Notes under the pieces: generated by a model
What the model saw: the letters and a program-made list of their open reading frames with translations, nothing else
Database searches by the model: none
What the model was told of the DNA's origin: nothing
Translations under genes and position numbers: made by a program
In this document: piece after piece, positions 1 to 8,652 of the stretch
Layout: the number at the start of each line of letters is the position of its first letter
Numbering within the stretch: the first letter of the stretch is position 1
Assembly: GCF_001613085.1 (NCBI RefSeq)
Contig: NZ_BDBR01000060.1
Location: 1-39,279 of the forward strand
Source of the DNA: Nocardia salmonicida NBRC 13393
Lineage (GTDB): Bacteria > Actinomycetota > Actinomycetes > Mycobacteriales > Mycobacteriaceae
Direction: 5' to 3'
Length of the DNA stretch: 39,279 bases

Positions 1-6
1 CCTTCG

Positions 7-38
7 CGATAGGGGACCCTTATTTGGGTCCCCTATCG
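7..38 (+). terminator. Intrinsic terminator-like hairpin of the upstream operon
   Basis: A perfect inverted repeat pairs 7-19 with 26-38 (13 bp, arms GATAGGGGACCC and GGGTCCCCTATC plus one outer C-G pair) around a 6-nt loop TTATTT. Only a short GTTT follows, so the U-tract is weak. It most likely ends the transcript of a gene lying before the window. Confidence 0.7.
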
Positions 39-135
39 GCGTTTGTGGGCTCGATACGAGTCCGGTACGCCAGGCGGACGATGCCCCGTCCTTCGTCCGT
101 GGTTGAATTCTTAGTGGCGGGGCCATGACAACACT

Positions 136-150
136 CCCCGGAGGCCGGGG
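136..150 (+). promoter_or_regulatory. 5' leader hairpin just before the RBS of the first gene
   Basis: CCCCGG (136-141) pairs perfectly with CCGGGG (145-150) around an AGG loop, ending 5 nt before the AGAGAGGGA ribosome binding site (156-164) of the GTG start at 170. It could tune translation. That role is inference; only the palindrome is seen. I see no confident -10/-35 pair in 39-135. Confidence 0.4.
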
Positions 151-169
151 AACCTAGAGAGGGATCGCC

Positions 170-3070
170 GTGTCGGAACACAACGACGGACGGAAGCCTT
201 TCCGCCGGGACGGAGACGCCCCCGGTTTCGGCCGGCGAGGCGAACCGACCGATCGCCCCCGCGGCGGACACGGTGACAATCGCGGCTCGGGCCGTGGCGA
301 AGGCGGCGGATTCCGCCGTGACGACGCGGGCAGCCGGGGAAGTAGCGCCGGTCGTGGTGATTCCGATCGTGGCAGCTCCGATCGGGGCGGATTCCGTCGC
401 AATGACGACAATCGCGGCTCCGGTCGTCCCGAGGGTCAGCGTGGCGGATACAACCGTGACGATCGCGGTGGCAGGAGTGACCGTGGTGGATTCAAGCGCA
501 GCGACAGTGGCGACCGTGGCGGCTATCCGCGCCGCGATGACGCCGGTCGTAGCGGCTCCACTGATCGCGGTGGATACCGCGGTAACGACGATCGTCCCCG
601 TGGTGGCTCGGATCGTGGTGCCAGCTCGGATCGCGGTGGCTACCAGCGTCGCGACGACGGCAACAAGGGCGGCTACCCCAAGCGCGACGACGCCGGTCGC
701 AGCGGTGGTTACCAGCGCCGCGATGACAACGATCGTGGCGGATACAACCGTGACGATCGCGGTGGCAGCAGTGACCGTGGTGGATTCAAGCGCAGCGACA
801 GTGGCGACCGCGGCGGCTACCAGCGCCGCGATGACGCCGGTCGTGGCGGCTCGAGCGATCGTGGTGGATTCAAGCGGAATGAAAGCGGCAGCGACCGTCC
901 CTCCGGTGGTTACGATCGCGGCGGTGACCGTGGAGGCTACCGCGGCAACGACGACCGCCCCCGTGGTGGCTCGGATCGTGGCGGCTCCTCGGATCGCGGT
1001 GGCTACCAGCGCCGTGACGACGGCAACAAGGGCGGCTACCCCAAGCGCGATGACGCCGGGCGCGGTGGCTACTCCAAGCGCGACGACAATGATCGCGGCG
1101 GCTACCCCAAGCGTGACGACAACGATCGCGGCGGATTCAAGCGCAGTGACAGTGGCGACCGCGGCGGCTACCAGCGCCGTGACGATGCCGGTCGTGGCGG
1201 CTCGAGCGATCGTGGTGGATTCAAGCGGAACGAAGGCGGCAGCGACCGTCCGTCCGGTGGTTACGATCGCGGCGGTGACCGTGGCGGCTACCGGGGCAAC
1301 AACGACGACCGTCCCCGTGGCGGTGCAGGCGGGTTCCGTAGCGGCGAAGGCGACGACCGTTCGCGCGGCAGCTCCGATCGTGGAAGCGACCGTGGCGGCA
1401 GTTCGGATCGCGGTGGCTTCCGTCGCAATGACAGTGACGACCGTTCGCGCGGTGGTTCGGATCGTGGCGGCTACCAGAAGCGCGACGACAAGGGTGGTTA
1501 CCCGCAGCGCGACGACAGCAACAAGGGCGGATACCCCAAGCGCGACGACAACGATCGCGGTCCCCGCCGGGACGACGATCGTGGTCGCGGCGGCTTCAAG
1601 CGTGATGCCCGCGCCGGTGGCGGTCAGGGACGGTTCGTCGGTGAGGACGGCAAGCCGCTCAACGGCACCTACCGCGAGAAGCGCACGGAGCGCGAAAGCG
1701 ATGTACTCGGCGTCGTGTCGGCAGCGGCCGCTTCCGATATCGACGAGTCGACCATCGACGACAGCGCGGCCTCGGTCAGCGAGTCGGACAACATCTCTGC
1801 GGCAGCGACCGACAAGCCCTCGACGGATAAGTCGGCTGCGTCCATTGCGCAGTCCGAGGACGCCGCATCCGAGCGTCCCGAGTCGAATGAGGCTCGGGTA
1901 GCCGATGTCGACAAGGCCACCGGAAGCACATCGGCTGATACCGACGCGGATGCGGGCGATCGTCTTCGCGGAGTGTCGGATAGTGACGACCGGGCCGGCT
2001 CCGGGGATCGCGACGATGACAAATCGCGTGGCACTGTGACCCCTGATGGTCAGTCGCAAACTTCGGCCGTCAGCGATCGTGCTTCGGACCACGGCGATGA
2101 CCCCCGTGACGCTTCAGATCACGGCGAAACCGTGCGTGCCGGTAACGCGTCGGATCGCGATGACAGCCCGCGTGGTGCCGGTCGAGACGACCGTTCCGGC
2201 GGTTCTGTTCGTGACGATCGGGTTCGCAGTGACTCCGATCGCGGCGAGCGCCGTGGATTCGCTGATCGCGGTGCCCGTGCAGATCGCGACGACCGTTCGC
2301 GGAGCGGTTCGGAGTCCGGTGGCGAGGACCGTCGTCGTGGCGGCGAAGGTGCTCGCACGGCAGGCGGGCGACCGGACGATCGCCGTGCGGCTCGTCCCGA
2401 GGAGCCCGATCTGCCCGAGGACGTGCAGGCCTCCGATCTGGATCCGGCCGTGCGCCGCGATCTGCTGAGCCTGGACAAGAACAACGCCGATTCGGTGGCC
2501 CGGCACATGGTGATGGCTGTCGAGCTGCTCGAAGACGACCCGCGCCTCGCGCTGGCACACGCACGGGCCGCGCGGCAGCGTGCGGGCCGTATCGCGGTGG
2601 TGCGTGAGACCGCCGGTGTGGTGGCCTATCACGCCGAGGAGTGGGCCGAGGCCCTGTCGGAGCTGCGGACCGCGCGACGGATGTCGGGTGGCGCCGGACT
2701 GCTCGCGGTGATGGCGGACTGCGAGCGTGGCCTCGGCAGGCCCGAACGGGCCATCGAGCTCGGTCGCAGCGAGGAAGCGCAGACGCTCACCGGTGACGAA
2801 GCCGCTGAGCTGCGCATGGTGGTGGCCGGCGCCCGGATGGATCTGGGTCAGTTCGACCAGGCCGTGGTGACGCTGCAGGCTTCGGATCTGGATCCCTCGC
2901 GCACCGGCTCCGCCGCAGCGCGCCTGTTCTACGCCTACGCCGATGCGCTGGTGGCGGCGGGCCGGACCGACGACGGACTGCAGTGGTTCCTCAACGCCGC
3001 TGCCGCCGACCTCGACGACGAAACCGACGCCGAGGAACGGGCAACCGAACTCACCGGCGACGCGCAGTAG
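170..3070 (+). CDS. TPR-like protein with giant RGG/Asp-rich disordered N-terminus
   Basis: 966 residues from GTG 170, preceded by AGAGAGGGA at 156-164. Residues 1 to about 500 are almost only G, R, D, S, Y, F, K and N, in units such as DRGGYQRRDD, DRGGFKRSDSG and GGYPKRDD. About 500-770 is acidic and Ser/Asp-rich. About 770-966 is Ala/Leu-rich with helix-turn-helix pairs typical of TPR repeats (VVAYHAEEWAEALSELRTAR; LFYAYADALVAAGRTDDGLQW). Gene order makes the C-terminus the counterpart of M. tuberculosis Rv1691, a protein of roughly 250 residues as I recall, so the N-terminal ~700 residues are an expansion. RGG regions in other proteins bind RNA or drive condensates; function here is unknown. 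No signal peptide or membrane segment is visible. A strong terminator follows. Confidence 0.85.
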   Translation: MSEHNDGRKPFRRDGDAPGFGRRGEPTDRPRGGHGDNRGSGRGEGGGFRRDDAGSRGSSAGRGDSDRGSSDRGGFRRNDDNRGSGRPEGQRGGYNRDDRGGRSDRGGFKRSDSGDRGGYPRRDDAGRSGSTDRGGYRGNDDRPRGGSDRGASSDRGGYQRRDDGNKGGYPKRDDAGRSGGYQRRDDNDRGGYNRDDRGGSSDRGGFKRSDSGDRGGYQRRDDAGRGGSSDRGGFKRNESGSDRPSGGYDRGGDRGGYRGNDDRPRGGSDRGGSSDRGGYQRRDDGNKGGYPKRDDAGRGGYSKRDDNDRGGYPKRDDNDRGGFKRSDSGDRGGYQRRDDAGRGGSSDRGGFKRNEGGSDRPSGGYDRGGDRGGYRGNNDDRPRGGAGGFRSGEGDDRSRGSSDRGSDRGGSSDRGGFRRNDSDDRSRGGSDRGGYQKRDDKGGYPQRDDSNKGGYPKRDDNDRGPRRDDDRGRGGFKRDARAGGGQGRFVGEDGKPLNGTYREKRTERESDVLGVVSAAAASDIDESTIDDSAASVSESDNISAAATDKPSTDKSAASIAQSEDAASERPESNEARVADVDKATGSTSADTDADAGDRLRGVSDSDDRAGSGDRDDDKSRGTVTPDGQSQTSAVSDRASDHGDDPRDASDHGETVRAGNASDRDDSPRGAGRDDRSGGSVRDDRVRSDSDRGERRGFADRGARADRDDRSRSGSESGGEDRRRGGEGARTAGGRPDDRRAARPEEPDLPEDVQASDLDPAVRRDLLSLDKNNADSVARHMVMAVELLEDDPRLALAHARAARQRAGRIAVVRETAGVVAYHAEEWAEALSELRTARRMSGGAGLLAVMADCERGLGRPERAIELGRSEEAQTLTGDEAAELRMVVAGARMDLGQFDQAVVTLQASDLDPSRTGSAAARLFYAYADALVAAGRTDDGLQWFLNAAAADLDDETDAEERATELTGDAQ
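479..1330 (+). repeat. In-frame long tandem repeats coding the RGG region
   Basis: The DNA segment beginning with the DRGGFKRSDSG codons recurs at about 479, 773 and 1124 (the shared TTCAAGCGCAG is at 491, 785 and 1136), spacings of 294 and 351 bp, both multiples of three. Copies two and three share a further stretch coding GSDRPSGGYDRGGDRGGYRG. High nucleotide identity between copies points to recent in-frame duplication by unequal crossover or slippage, so copy number may differ between strains. Confidence 0.8.
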
Positions 3071-3080
3071 ATCAGCACCA

Positions 3081-3127
3081 GGCCGCGGGCCGAGAACTCC
3101 TCACGGGTTCCCGGACTGCGGCCTTTT
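3081..3127 (+). terminator. Strong rho-independent terminator after the TPR/RGG gene
   Basis: Positions 3081-3099 pair with 3105-3123 in a long stem with two mismatches (3089/3115 and 3093/3111) and two G-U pairs, a 5-nt loop, and TTTT at 3124-3127. It separates the first gene from the phosphatase-to-recN run. The remainder of the 292-nt gap to 3363 shows no gene; a promoter for the next operon should lie there but I cannot place one. Confidence 0.85.
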
Positions 3128-3362
3128 GCATGTCAGAAGGGTGCCGAACCGCGGCGGCCGGGTCGGGAGAAGGCGACGGTCTCGCCCGCGACGCGCTGGC
3201 TGCCGAAGTGGGAACCGGCACACCGTGCACGAATACTCGGCACATGCTCGATCATGAAGGGAGCGAATGCTATTCGACAGCGCAGCAGAACCGAAGCTGT
3301 CGGTGCCTTCGCCTAGGGTCGCGGATGTGCTCGACCCGGCAGTGACGACGGAGTGAGGGTGG

Positions 3363-4256
3363 ATGAACCGGCTGCGCGATCAATATGACGCTTTGCTGCT
3401 CGACCTGGACGGAACGCTGTACCGCGGACCCGAGGTCATCGAGGGCGCTCCCAAAGCGCTGGTACCGGACGGTGATTCGGCCCAACGGTTGGTCTACGTC
3501 ACCAACAACGCCGCACGCGGTCCCGGTGCCGTGGCACACCACCTGGACGAGCTCGGCTACCCGGCCACCGCGGACGACGTGGTGACCAGCGCGCAAGCCG
3601 CCGCGCGCATGTTGGCCGAACGTCTGAGCCCCGGCGACAGGGTGCTCGTGGTCGGCACCGACGATCTGGTCGCCGAGGTGAAAGCCGTCGGCCTCGAGCC
3701 CGTCCGCCGGTTCGGCGACACCCCGCCGTCGGCAGTCGTGCAAGGTCATTCGCCGACGACCGCGTGGCCGGACCTAGCCGAAGCCGCCTACGCCCTGCGC
3801 GCCGACGCGCTGTGGATCGCCGCCAATGCCGACCGCACCCTGCCCAACGAGCGCGGCCTCGCGCCGGGCAACGGTTCGATGGTCGCCGCGCTGGCCACCG
3901 CCTCCGATCGCGAGCCGTTGGTCGCGGGTAAGCCCTACGCGCCGCTGATGGAAGACGCGATCGAGCGAGCGGGCACCCGTCGGGCCCTGGTGGTCGGCGA
4001 CCGTCTCGATACCGATATCGAGGGCGCCAACGGCCTCGGCCTCGACTCGCTGCTGGTGCTGACCGGAGTCAGCACCCTCGACGAGGTGATCAGCGCACCC
4101 GCGGCCCGGATCCCCACTTACATCGCCGCCACCCTCGACGCCCTCAACGACACCGCCCTGGCCGAGCCCGCCGCGCCCGCGGACATCGCGGAACTGTTGC
4201 GACAGCATCCCGGCCGGGCGGTACGGGTGCGCGCAGCCGATTCGGAAATCCGATAG
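3363..4256 (+). CDS. HAD-superfamily phosphatase, NagD-like (Rv1692 type)
   Basis: 297 residues from ATG 3363 with a GAGTGAGGG Shine-Dalgarno just upstream. The four HAD motifs are visible: DLDGT at residues 14-18 (nucleophile D14, acid/base D16), VTNNA near 46-50, the lysine of VAGKP near 190, and VVGDRLDTDIEGA near 210-222. The large cap between motifs II and III is typical of class IIA enzymes such as NagD and 4-nitrophenylphosphatases. The M. tuberculosis counterpart Rv1692 has been reported as a glycerol-3-phosphate phosphatase, so a cytosolic role in polar-head recycling is plausible but not shown by sequence alone. It heads a tight run with the small ORF, tlyA, NAD kinase and recN. Confidence 0.9.
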   Translation: MNRLRDQYDALLLDLDGTLYRGPEVIEGAPKALVPDGDSAQRLVYVTNNAARGPGAVAHHLDELGYPATADDVVTSAQAAARMLAERLSPGDRVLVVGTDDLVAEVKAVGLEPVRRFGDTPPSAVVQGHSPTTAWPDLAEAAYALRADALWIAANADRTLPNERGLAPGNGSMVAALATASDREPLVAGKPYAPLMEDAIERAGTRRALVVGDRLDTDIEGANGLGLDSLLVLTGVSTLDEVISAPAARIPTYIAATLDALNDTALAEPAAPADIAELLRQHPGRAVRVRAADSEIR

Positions 4257-4269
4257 CGTTGACGCCACG

Positions 4270-4554
4270 ATGAGTACTGCGAGTTCACCGCCGAACGGCG
4301 CGTCACAGCCACCCCGGCCCGGGATTCCCGTGCCGGGCGCTCACCTGCCCGGTGTCCCGGCGCATCAGGAACCGGCTGATCCGAGCAGGATCAAGGCCGA
4401 TGTCGACGCACTGCTCGCCGAACTCGGTCCGCCGCCTGCCATGAGCCCGGCGGAGAACACCGAGACCGGCGCCGACATCACCCGCCGTGCGCGCATCCTC
4501 GAGCAGGCGCACGACGTACTGGTGGACGCGCTGGCGACAGTGGACAAGATCTGA
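4270..4554 (+). CDS. Small conserved hypothetical protein (Rv1693-like position)
   Basis: 94 residues from ATG 4270, between the phosphatase and tlyA. The first ~45 residues are Pro/Ala-rich and probably disordered (PPRPGIPVPGAHLPGVPAH). The second half looks helical and amphipathic (ADVDALLAELG; RARILEQAHDVLVDALATVDKI). No catalytic motif, signal or membrane segment is seen. Its stop lies one base before the tlyA GTG, so tlyA translation is probably coupled to it. A small ORF at this place is part of the conserved actinobacterial gene order; function unknown. Confidence 0.75.
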   Translation: MSTASSPPNGASQPPRPGIPVPGAHLPGVPAHQEPADPSRIKADVDALLAELGPPPAMSPAENTETGADITRRARILEQAHDVLVDALATVDKI

Positions 4555-4555
4555 G

Positions 4556-5377
4556 GTGGCCAGGCGAGCGCGCGTGGACGCCGAACTGGTTCGCCGCGGA
4601 TTGGCGCGATCGCGAGAACACGCGGTCGAACTGATCGGCGCGGGCCGCGTCCTGATTGCCGGAACCGTCGCCGTGAAACCCGCGACGGCCGTGGAGACGG
4701 GAACCCCGCTGATCGTGCGGGAGGAACCCGACGAGGTGTCGTGGGCCTCGCGTGGTGCGCACAAACTGCTCGGCGCACTCGAGGCCTTCGAACCCGAGGG
4801 GCTCAGCATCGCGGATAAGCGGTGTCTGGACGCGGGTGCGTCGACCGGCGGTTTCACCGACGTGCTGCTCAACAAGGGCGCGCGCGAAGTGGTCGCGGTC
4901 GACGTCGGCTACGGCCAACTGATCTGGCGACTGCAGAACGACGACCGGGTCAGGGTGTTCGACCGCACCAATGTGCGCAACATCACTCCCGAATCCATCA
5001 GTGGCACAGTCGACATCGTCGTCGGCGACCTTTCCTTCATTTCGCTCGGGCTCGTACTTCCCGCGCTGGCGGCCTGCGCGGCCGACGGTGCCGATCTGCT
5101 GCCGATGGTGAAACCGCAGTTCGAGGTCGGCAAGGACCGGGTCGGCTCGGGTGGGGTGGTGCGTGACCCGGCGTTGCGTACCGAGGTGGTGTGCGATGTG
5201 GCGAACGCCGCGGCCGCGCTCGGACTGCGCACCCTGGGTGTGGTCGCCAGTCCGCTGCCGGGCCCGTCGGGCAACGTCGAGTATTTCCTGTGGCTGCGCA
5301 AGGTCGGCCCGTTCGACTACGACGCCGAACAGGTGCGGGCGCTGGTCGCGCACGCTGTCGAGGAGGGTCCGCAGTGA
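4556..5377 (+). CDS. tlyA: TlyA, 16S/23S rRNA 2'-O-cytidine methyltransferase
   Basis: 273 residues from GTG 4556, giving the family N-terminus VARRARVDAELVRRGLARSR. The reading frame stays open upstream to 4487, but that would overlap the previous gene and add non-family sequence. An S4 RNA-binding domain spans about 5-60, then WASRGAHKL, then a Rossmann methyltransferase fold with the SAM motif LDAGASTGGFTD, DVGYGQL, and the GDLSFIS and MVKPQFEVGK signatures. In mycobacteria TlyA methylates 16S C1409 and 23S C1920 and its loss gives capreomycin resistance; the length fits the 268-residue M. tuberculosis protein. The stop overlaps the next gene's start (GTGA at 5374-5377). Confidence 0.95.
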   Translation: MARRARVDAELVRRGLARSREHAVELIGAGRVLIAGTVAVKPATAVETGTPLIVREEPDEVSWASRGAHKLLGALEAFEPEGLSIADKRCLDAGASTGGFTDVLLNKGAREVVAVDVGYGQLIWRLQNDDRVRVFDRTNVRNITPESISGTVDIVVGDLSFISLGLVLPALAACAADGADLLPMVKPQFEVGKDRVGSGGVVRDPALRTEVVCDVANAAAALGLRTLGVVASPLPGPSGNVEYFLWLRKVGPFDYDAEQVRALVAHAVEEGPQ

Positions 5378-6303
5378 GTACGCATCCCGGCGGCAGGGAG
5401 ATCCTGCTCGTCGCCCATCCCGGCCGCGCGGAGATCATCGAGACCGCGCACCGGGTGGCGAAGATCTTCGCCGAAGCGGGCATCTGCCTGCGGGTGCTGG
5501 CCGACGAGGCCGACAGCACCCGGTTCGAAGACGAAGCCGGATACCCGGTGCGGGTGGTGCCGCACAGCCCGTCCGCGGCACAGGGCTGTGAGATGGTGCT
5601 CGCCCTCGGGGGCGACGGCACCTTCCTGCGCGCGGCCGAACTCGGCAGGCCCACCGGTGTGCCCGTGCTCGGAATCAACCTGGGCCGCATCGGTTTTCTC
5701 ACCGAAGCCGAGGCCGAGAACCTCGACGAGGCGCTCTCGCAGGTGGTTGATCGCGACTACCAGGTGGAAAACCGGATGACCATCGATGTCACCGTGCGCG
5801 TCGACGACACGATCGTCGAACACGGCTGGGCGCTCAACGAGGCCAGCCTCGAGAACGCGCAGCGCATGGGTGTGCTGGAAGTGGTGCTCGAAGTGGACGG
5901 GCGGCCGGTCTCGGCGTTCGGCTGCGATGGGATCCTCATCTCCACTCCCACCGGGTCGACCGCCTACGCGTTCTCGGCGGGTGGGCCGGTGGTCTGGCCC
6001 GAAGTCGAGGCGATGCTGGTAATTCCGAGCAATGCGCACGCGTTGTTCGCGCGGCCACTGGTGACCAGTCCGGATTCGCGGATCGCGGTGGAGACCGTGG
6101 CGACCGGGCACGATGCGATCGTGTTCCTCGACGGCAGGCGAACCCTCGCGCTGCCGCGTGGTGGCCGTGCCGAAGTGGTGCGCGGCGAACAGCCGGTACG
6201 TTGGGTGCGGCTCGATTCGGCGCCCTTCGCTGACCGGATGGTGCGCAAGTTCCAGCTGCCGGTCACCGGCTGGCGGGGCAGACAGCGAACGGAAGAGCAC
6301 TGA
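5374..6303 (+). CDS. nadK: NAD kinase
   Basis: 309 residues from GTG 5374, which overlaps the tlyA stop by four bases; GAGGAGGG at 5360-5367 is a near-perfect RBS six bases away. The enzyme phosphorylates NAD to NADP using ATP or polyphosphate. Visible motifs: the diphosphate-binding GGDGT of LALGGDGTFLRAAE (about residue 79-83), NEASLENAQRMG containing the conserved NE, and the glycine-rich STPTGSTAYAFSAGGP. Length agrees with the ~307-residue mycobacterial PpnK. A longer open frame to 5191 exists but overlaps tlyA deeply and lacks family residues. Its stop overlaps recN. Confidence 0.96.
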   Translation: MSTHPGGREILLVAHPGRAEIIETAHRVAKIFAEAGICLRVLADEADSTRFEDEAGYPVRVVPHSPSAAQGCEMVLALGGDGTFLRAAELGRPTGVPVLGINLGRIGFLTEAEAENLDEALSQVVDRDYQVENRMTIDVTVRVDDTIVEHGWALNEASLENAQRMGVLEVVLEVDGRPVSAFGCDGILISTPTGSTAYAFSAGGPVVWPEVEAMLVIPSNAHALFARPLVTSPDSRIAVETVATGHDAIVFLDGRRTLALPRGGRAEVVRGEQPVRWVRLDSAPFADRMVRKFQLPVTGWRGRQRTEEH

Positions 6304-8072
6304 TGCTGACAGAGATCAGGATTGACGGACTCGGTGTCATCTCGACGGCCACCGCGCAGTTCCATGCCGGTCTTACCGTGCTCACCGGCGAGACCGGTGC
6401 GGGCAAGACCATGGTTGTCACCAGCCTGCACCTGCTCAGCGGTGCGCGTGCCGACGCGGGACGGGTACGCCTCGGCGCGACGAAAGCCGTGGTGGAGGGC
6501 CGTTTCGTCGTCGATGACGTGAACGAGGCGGCGCGCGCGGCGGTCGGGGAAGTGCTGGAATCGGCGGGCGCCGAGGCCGACGAGGACGGCAGCGTGATCG
6601 CGGTCCGCACCGTCAACAGCGACGGACGTTCGCGCGCGCACCTCGGTGGGCGCGGAGTGCCCGCCTCGGTGCTCGGCGAGTTCACCTCGCGGCTGCTGAC
6701 CGTGCACGGCCAGAACGACCAGTTGCGGTTGCAGCGGCCCGAACAGCAACTGTCGGCACTCGATCAGTTCGCCGGCGACGGGGTCGCCGGACTGCTGCGC
6801 AAGTACCAGGTGTATCGCCGGTCCTGGCTCGACGCGCGCACCGAACTGCTCGAACGCACCGCGCGCAGTAGGGAATTGGCGCTCGAGGCCGACCGGCTCA
6901 AGTACTCGCTCACCGAAATCGACGGCATCGCGCCCGAACCGGGTGAGGACACCCGCCTGGTCGCCGAGATCCGCAGGCTCAGCGATCTCGATTCGTTGCG
7001 CGAGGCGGCCGTCGCCGCGCACGAGTCGATGTCGGGTCCCAGCGACGCGCCGGCCGACGGCGGCGGTGTGCTCGATCTGCTCGGCGGTGCCCGCGCCCGC
7101 CTGGACTCCGCCGACGACCCGGCGCTGGCCGCGCTGGCTCCCCGGCTGGGCGAGGCGATCGCGGTGGTCGTCGATGTGGCCACCGAACTCAGCAGCTATC
7201 TGTCGGAATTGCCGTCCGATCCCAGCGCGCTGGACACGATGCTCAATCGACAGGCCGAGCTCAAATCCCTGACCCGCAAATACGCACCCGATATCGACGG
7301 CGTGATCGCCTGGGCCGACGAGTCGCGCGCGCGCCTCGACTCGCTCGATGTGTCCGAGGACGCGCTGGCCAAGCTGGCCGGTGAGGTCGAGACCGCCGCG
7401 GGCAAGGTGCGGGAGGCGGCACGCAAACTCAGTGCCGCGCGCGCCAAGTCGGCGGGCAAGCTGGCGAGCGCGGTGAGCACCGAGCTCGGTGGGCTGGCGA
7501 TGGGCAAGGCGCGTTTGGAAGTCCACGTGCGTCCGCTCCCGGCCAGTGCCCAGGATTCGGCGCCGCTCGAGATCGGCGGGGTGCAGCTGCACGCTGGATC
7601 GAATGGGTGCGACGAAGTGGAATTCCGGCTCTCGGCGCACTCAGGCGCGCAGTCGCTGCCCTTGAGCAAGAGTGCTTCCGGCGGTGAACTCTCGCGGGTG
7701 ATGCTCGCGCTCGAGGTGGTGCTCGCCGGTTCCGATCACGGCGCGACCATGGTGTTCGACGAGGTCGACGCGGGTGTCGGTGGCCGGGCCGCGGTGGAGA
7801 TCGGCAAGCGCCTTGCCCGCCTGGCCCGCACCCACCAGGTCATCGTTGTGACCCACCTGCCCCAGGTGGCGGCCTTCGCCGACACCCACCTGGTGGTGAA
7901 CAAGTCCGACGACGGAAAAGGCAAGGTGGACAGCGGAGTTCGCACGCTGACCGACGAGGAACGAGTGGTGGAGCTGGCACGCATGCTCGCGGGTCTGGAC
8001 GACACCGAGACCGGCCGCGCGCACGCGGAAGAACTGCTCGAAACCGCCCGAGCCGAGCGGTTGCCTGCCTGA
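6303..8072 (+). CDS. recN: RecN, SMC-like DNA double-strand break repair ATPase
   Basis: 589 residues from ATG 6303, whose A is the last base of the preceding TGA. The N-terminal head has Walker A GETGAGKT (about residues 29-36). The middle is heptad-rich coiled coil interrupted by an Ala/Gly-rich segment. The C-terminal head carries the ABC signature SASGGELSR (about 458-466) and Walker B TMVFDEVDAGVGG (about 482-494), followed by the switch region VTHLPQVAAF. RecN is recruited to double-strand breaks and holds DNA ends together. The order NAD kinase then recN is widely conserved. It is the last gene of this operon, ended by the shared hairpin at 8078-8110. Confidence 0.96.
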   Translation: MLTEIRIDGLGVISTATAQFHAGLTVLTGETGAGKTMVVTSLHLLSGARADAGRVRLGATKAVVEGRFVVDDVNEAARAAVGEVLESAGAEADEDGSVIAVRTVNSDGRSRAHLGGRGVPASVLGEFTSRLLTVHGQNDQLRLQRPEQQLSALDQFAGDGVAGLLRKYQVYRRSWLDARTELLERTARSRELALEADRLKYSLTEIDGIAPEPGEDTRLVAEIRRLSDLDSLREAAVAAHESMSGPSDAPADGGGVLDLLGGARARLDSADDPALAALAPRLGEAIAVVVDVATELSSYLSELPSDPSALDTMLNRQAELKSLTRKYAPDIDGVIAWADESRARLDSLDVSEDALAKLAGEVETAAGKVREAARKLSAARAKSAGKLASAVSTELGGLAMGKARLEVHVRPLPASAQDSAPLEIGGVQLHAGSNGCDEVEFRLSAHSGAQSLPLSKSASGGELSRVMLALEVVLAGSDHGATMVFDEVDAGVGGRAAVEIGKRLARLARTHQVIVVTHLPQVAAFADTHLVVNKSDDGKGKVDSGVRTLTDEERVVELARMLAGLDDTETGRAHAEELLETARAERLPA

Positions 8073-8077
8073 GAAAG

Positions 8078-8110
8078 CGACGTCGCCTACCGCAACGGCA
8101 GGCGACGTCG
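8078..8110. terminator. Bidirectional terminator between convergent recN and SRPBCC gene
   Basis: CGACGTCGCCT (8078-8088) pairs perfectly with AGGCGACGTCG (8100-8110), with a further CCG/CGG inner pairing. It sits 5 nt after the recN stop and 7 nt before the stop of the opposing gene, so it can serve both. There is no clear T-run on either side. Confidence 0.8.
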
Positions 8111-8117
8111 ACTTCGA

Positions 8118-8537
8118 TCAGCGCAGGGCTTTGCGCACGCCCCCGATGAGCTGGTTGGTCAGCTGACGCAGGCCGAACTCGAGCACCTTCGCGGGCACGG
8201 GCAGCGACGGCTCGGACTCCATCGTGTACACCACGCGGGTGCCGCCCTCGGTGGTGTCGGCGAAGGTGATGGCGCCGACGTGGCGCTTGACCGGCGCGCC
8301 CTTGACGATTTTGTATTCCATCCGCTCGCCGGGAACCAGCGCGGTGATCTCCTCGGTGACCCCGAGCTTGCCGAAGCCGAGCACGTGCTGGGCGCCGACG
8401 CCGGTGGTCGGGTCGCCCGCTTTGACGAGCTTGACCTGGATCGGCAGGTACGGGCTGACGGCCTCACGCTCGGTGAAGAGGCGGTAGACGATGTCGCGAG
8501 GTGCGTCGAAAACCGTCTCGACGGTGCTGCGTGGCAT
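8118..8537 (-). CDS. SRPBCC (START/polyketide cyclase-like) family protein
   Basis: 139 residues from ATG at 8537 on the minus strand, with AGGAG a few bases upstream. The N-terminus STVETVFDAPRDIVYRLFTE and the later KRHVGAITFADTTEGGTRVVYTMESEP fit the SRPBCC helix-grip fold, a hydrophobic-pocket ligand-binding domain that ends in a long C-terminal helix (here LPVPAKVLEFGLRQLTNQLIGGVRKAL). No ligand or reaction can be assigned. It stands alone, convergent with recN and divergent from steA; it interrupts the conserved order between recN and steA. Confidence 0.85.
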   Translation of the reverse strand: MPRSTVETVFDAPRDIVYRLFTEREAVSPYLPIQVKLVKAGDPTTGVGAQHVLGFGKLGVTEEITALVPGERMEYKIVKGAPVKRHVGAITFADTTEGGTRVVYTMESEPSLPVPAKVLEFGLRQLTNQLIGGVRKALR

Positions 8538-8652
8538 GAATATGTCTCCTGTCCGAAATGTCTGTGACCCGGAGCATACGGGTAGTCGTCACCTGTGCGC
8601 CGACCGGCGCGCCTCCACCAAAGGTTGAGGGTTTGGCTTCATCATCGGCCTT

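Noticed and set aside
20..2092. 690-residue open frame on the minus strand opposite the first gene
   Set aside because: It is a shadow of the RGG-coding repeats. Its Ala/Val/Thr-rich sequence has no start context or family likeness, and the plus-strand gene has a good RBS, TPR domain and conserved position.
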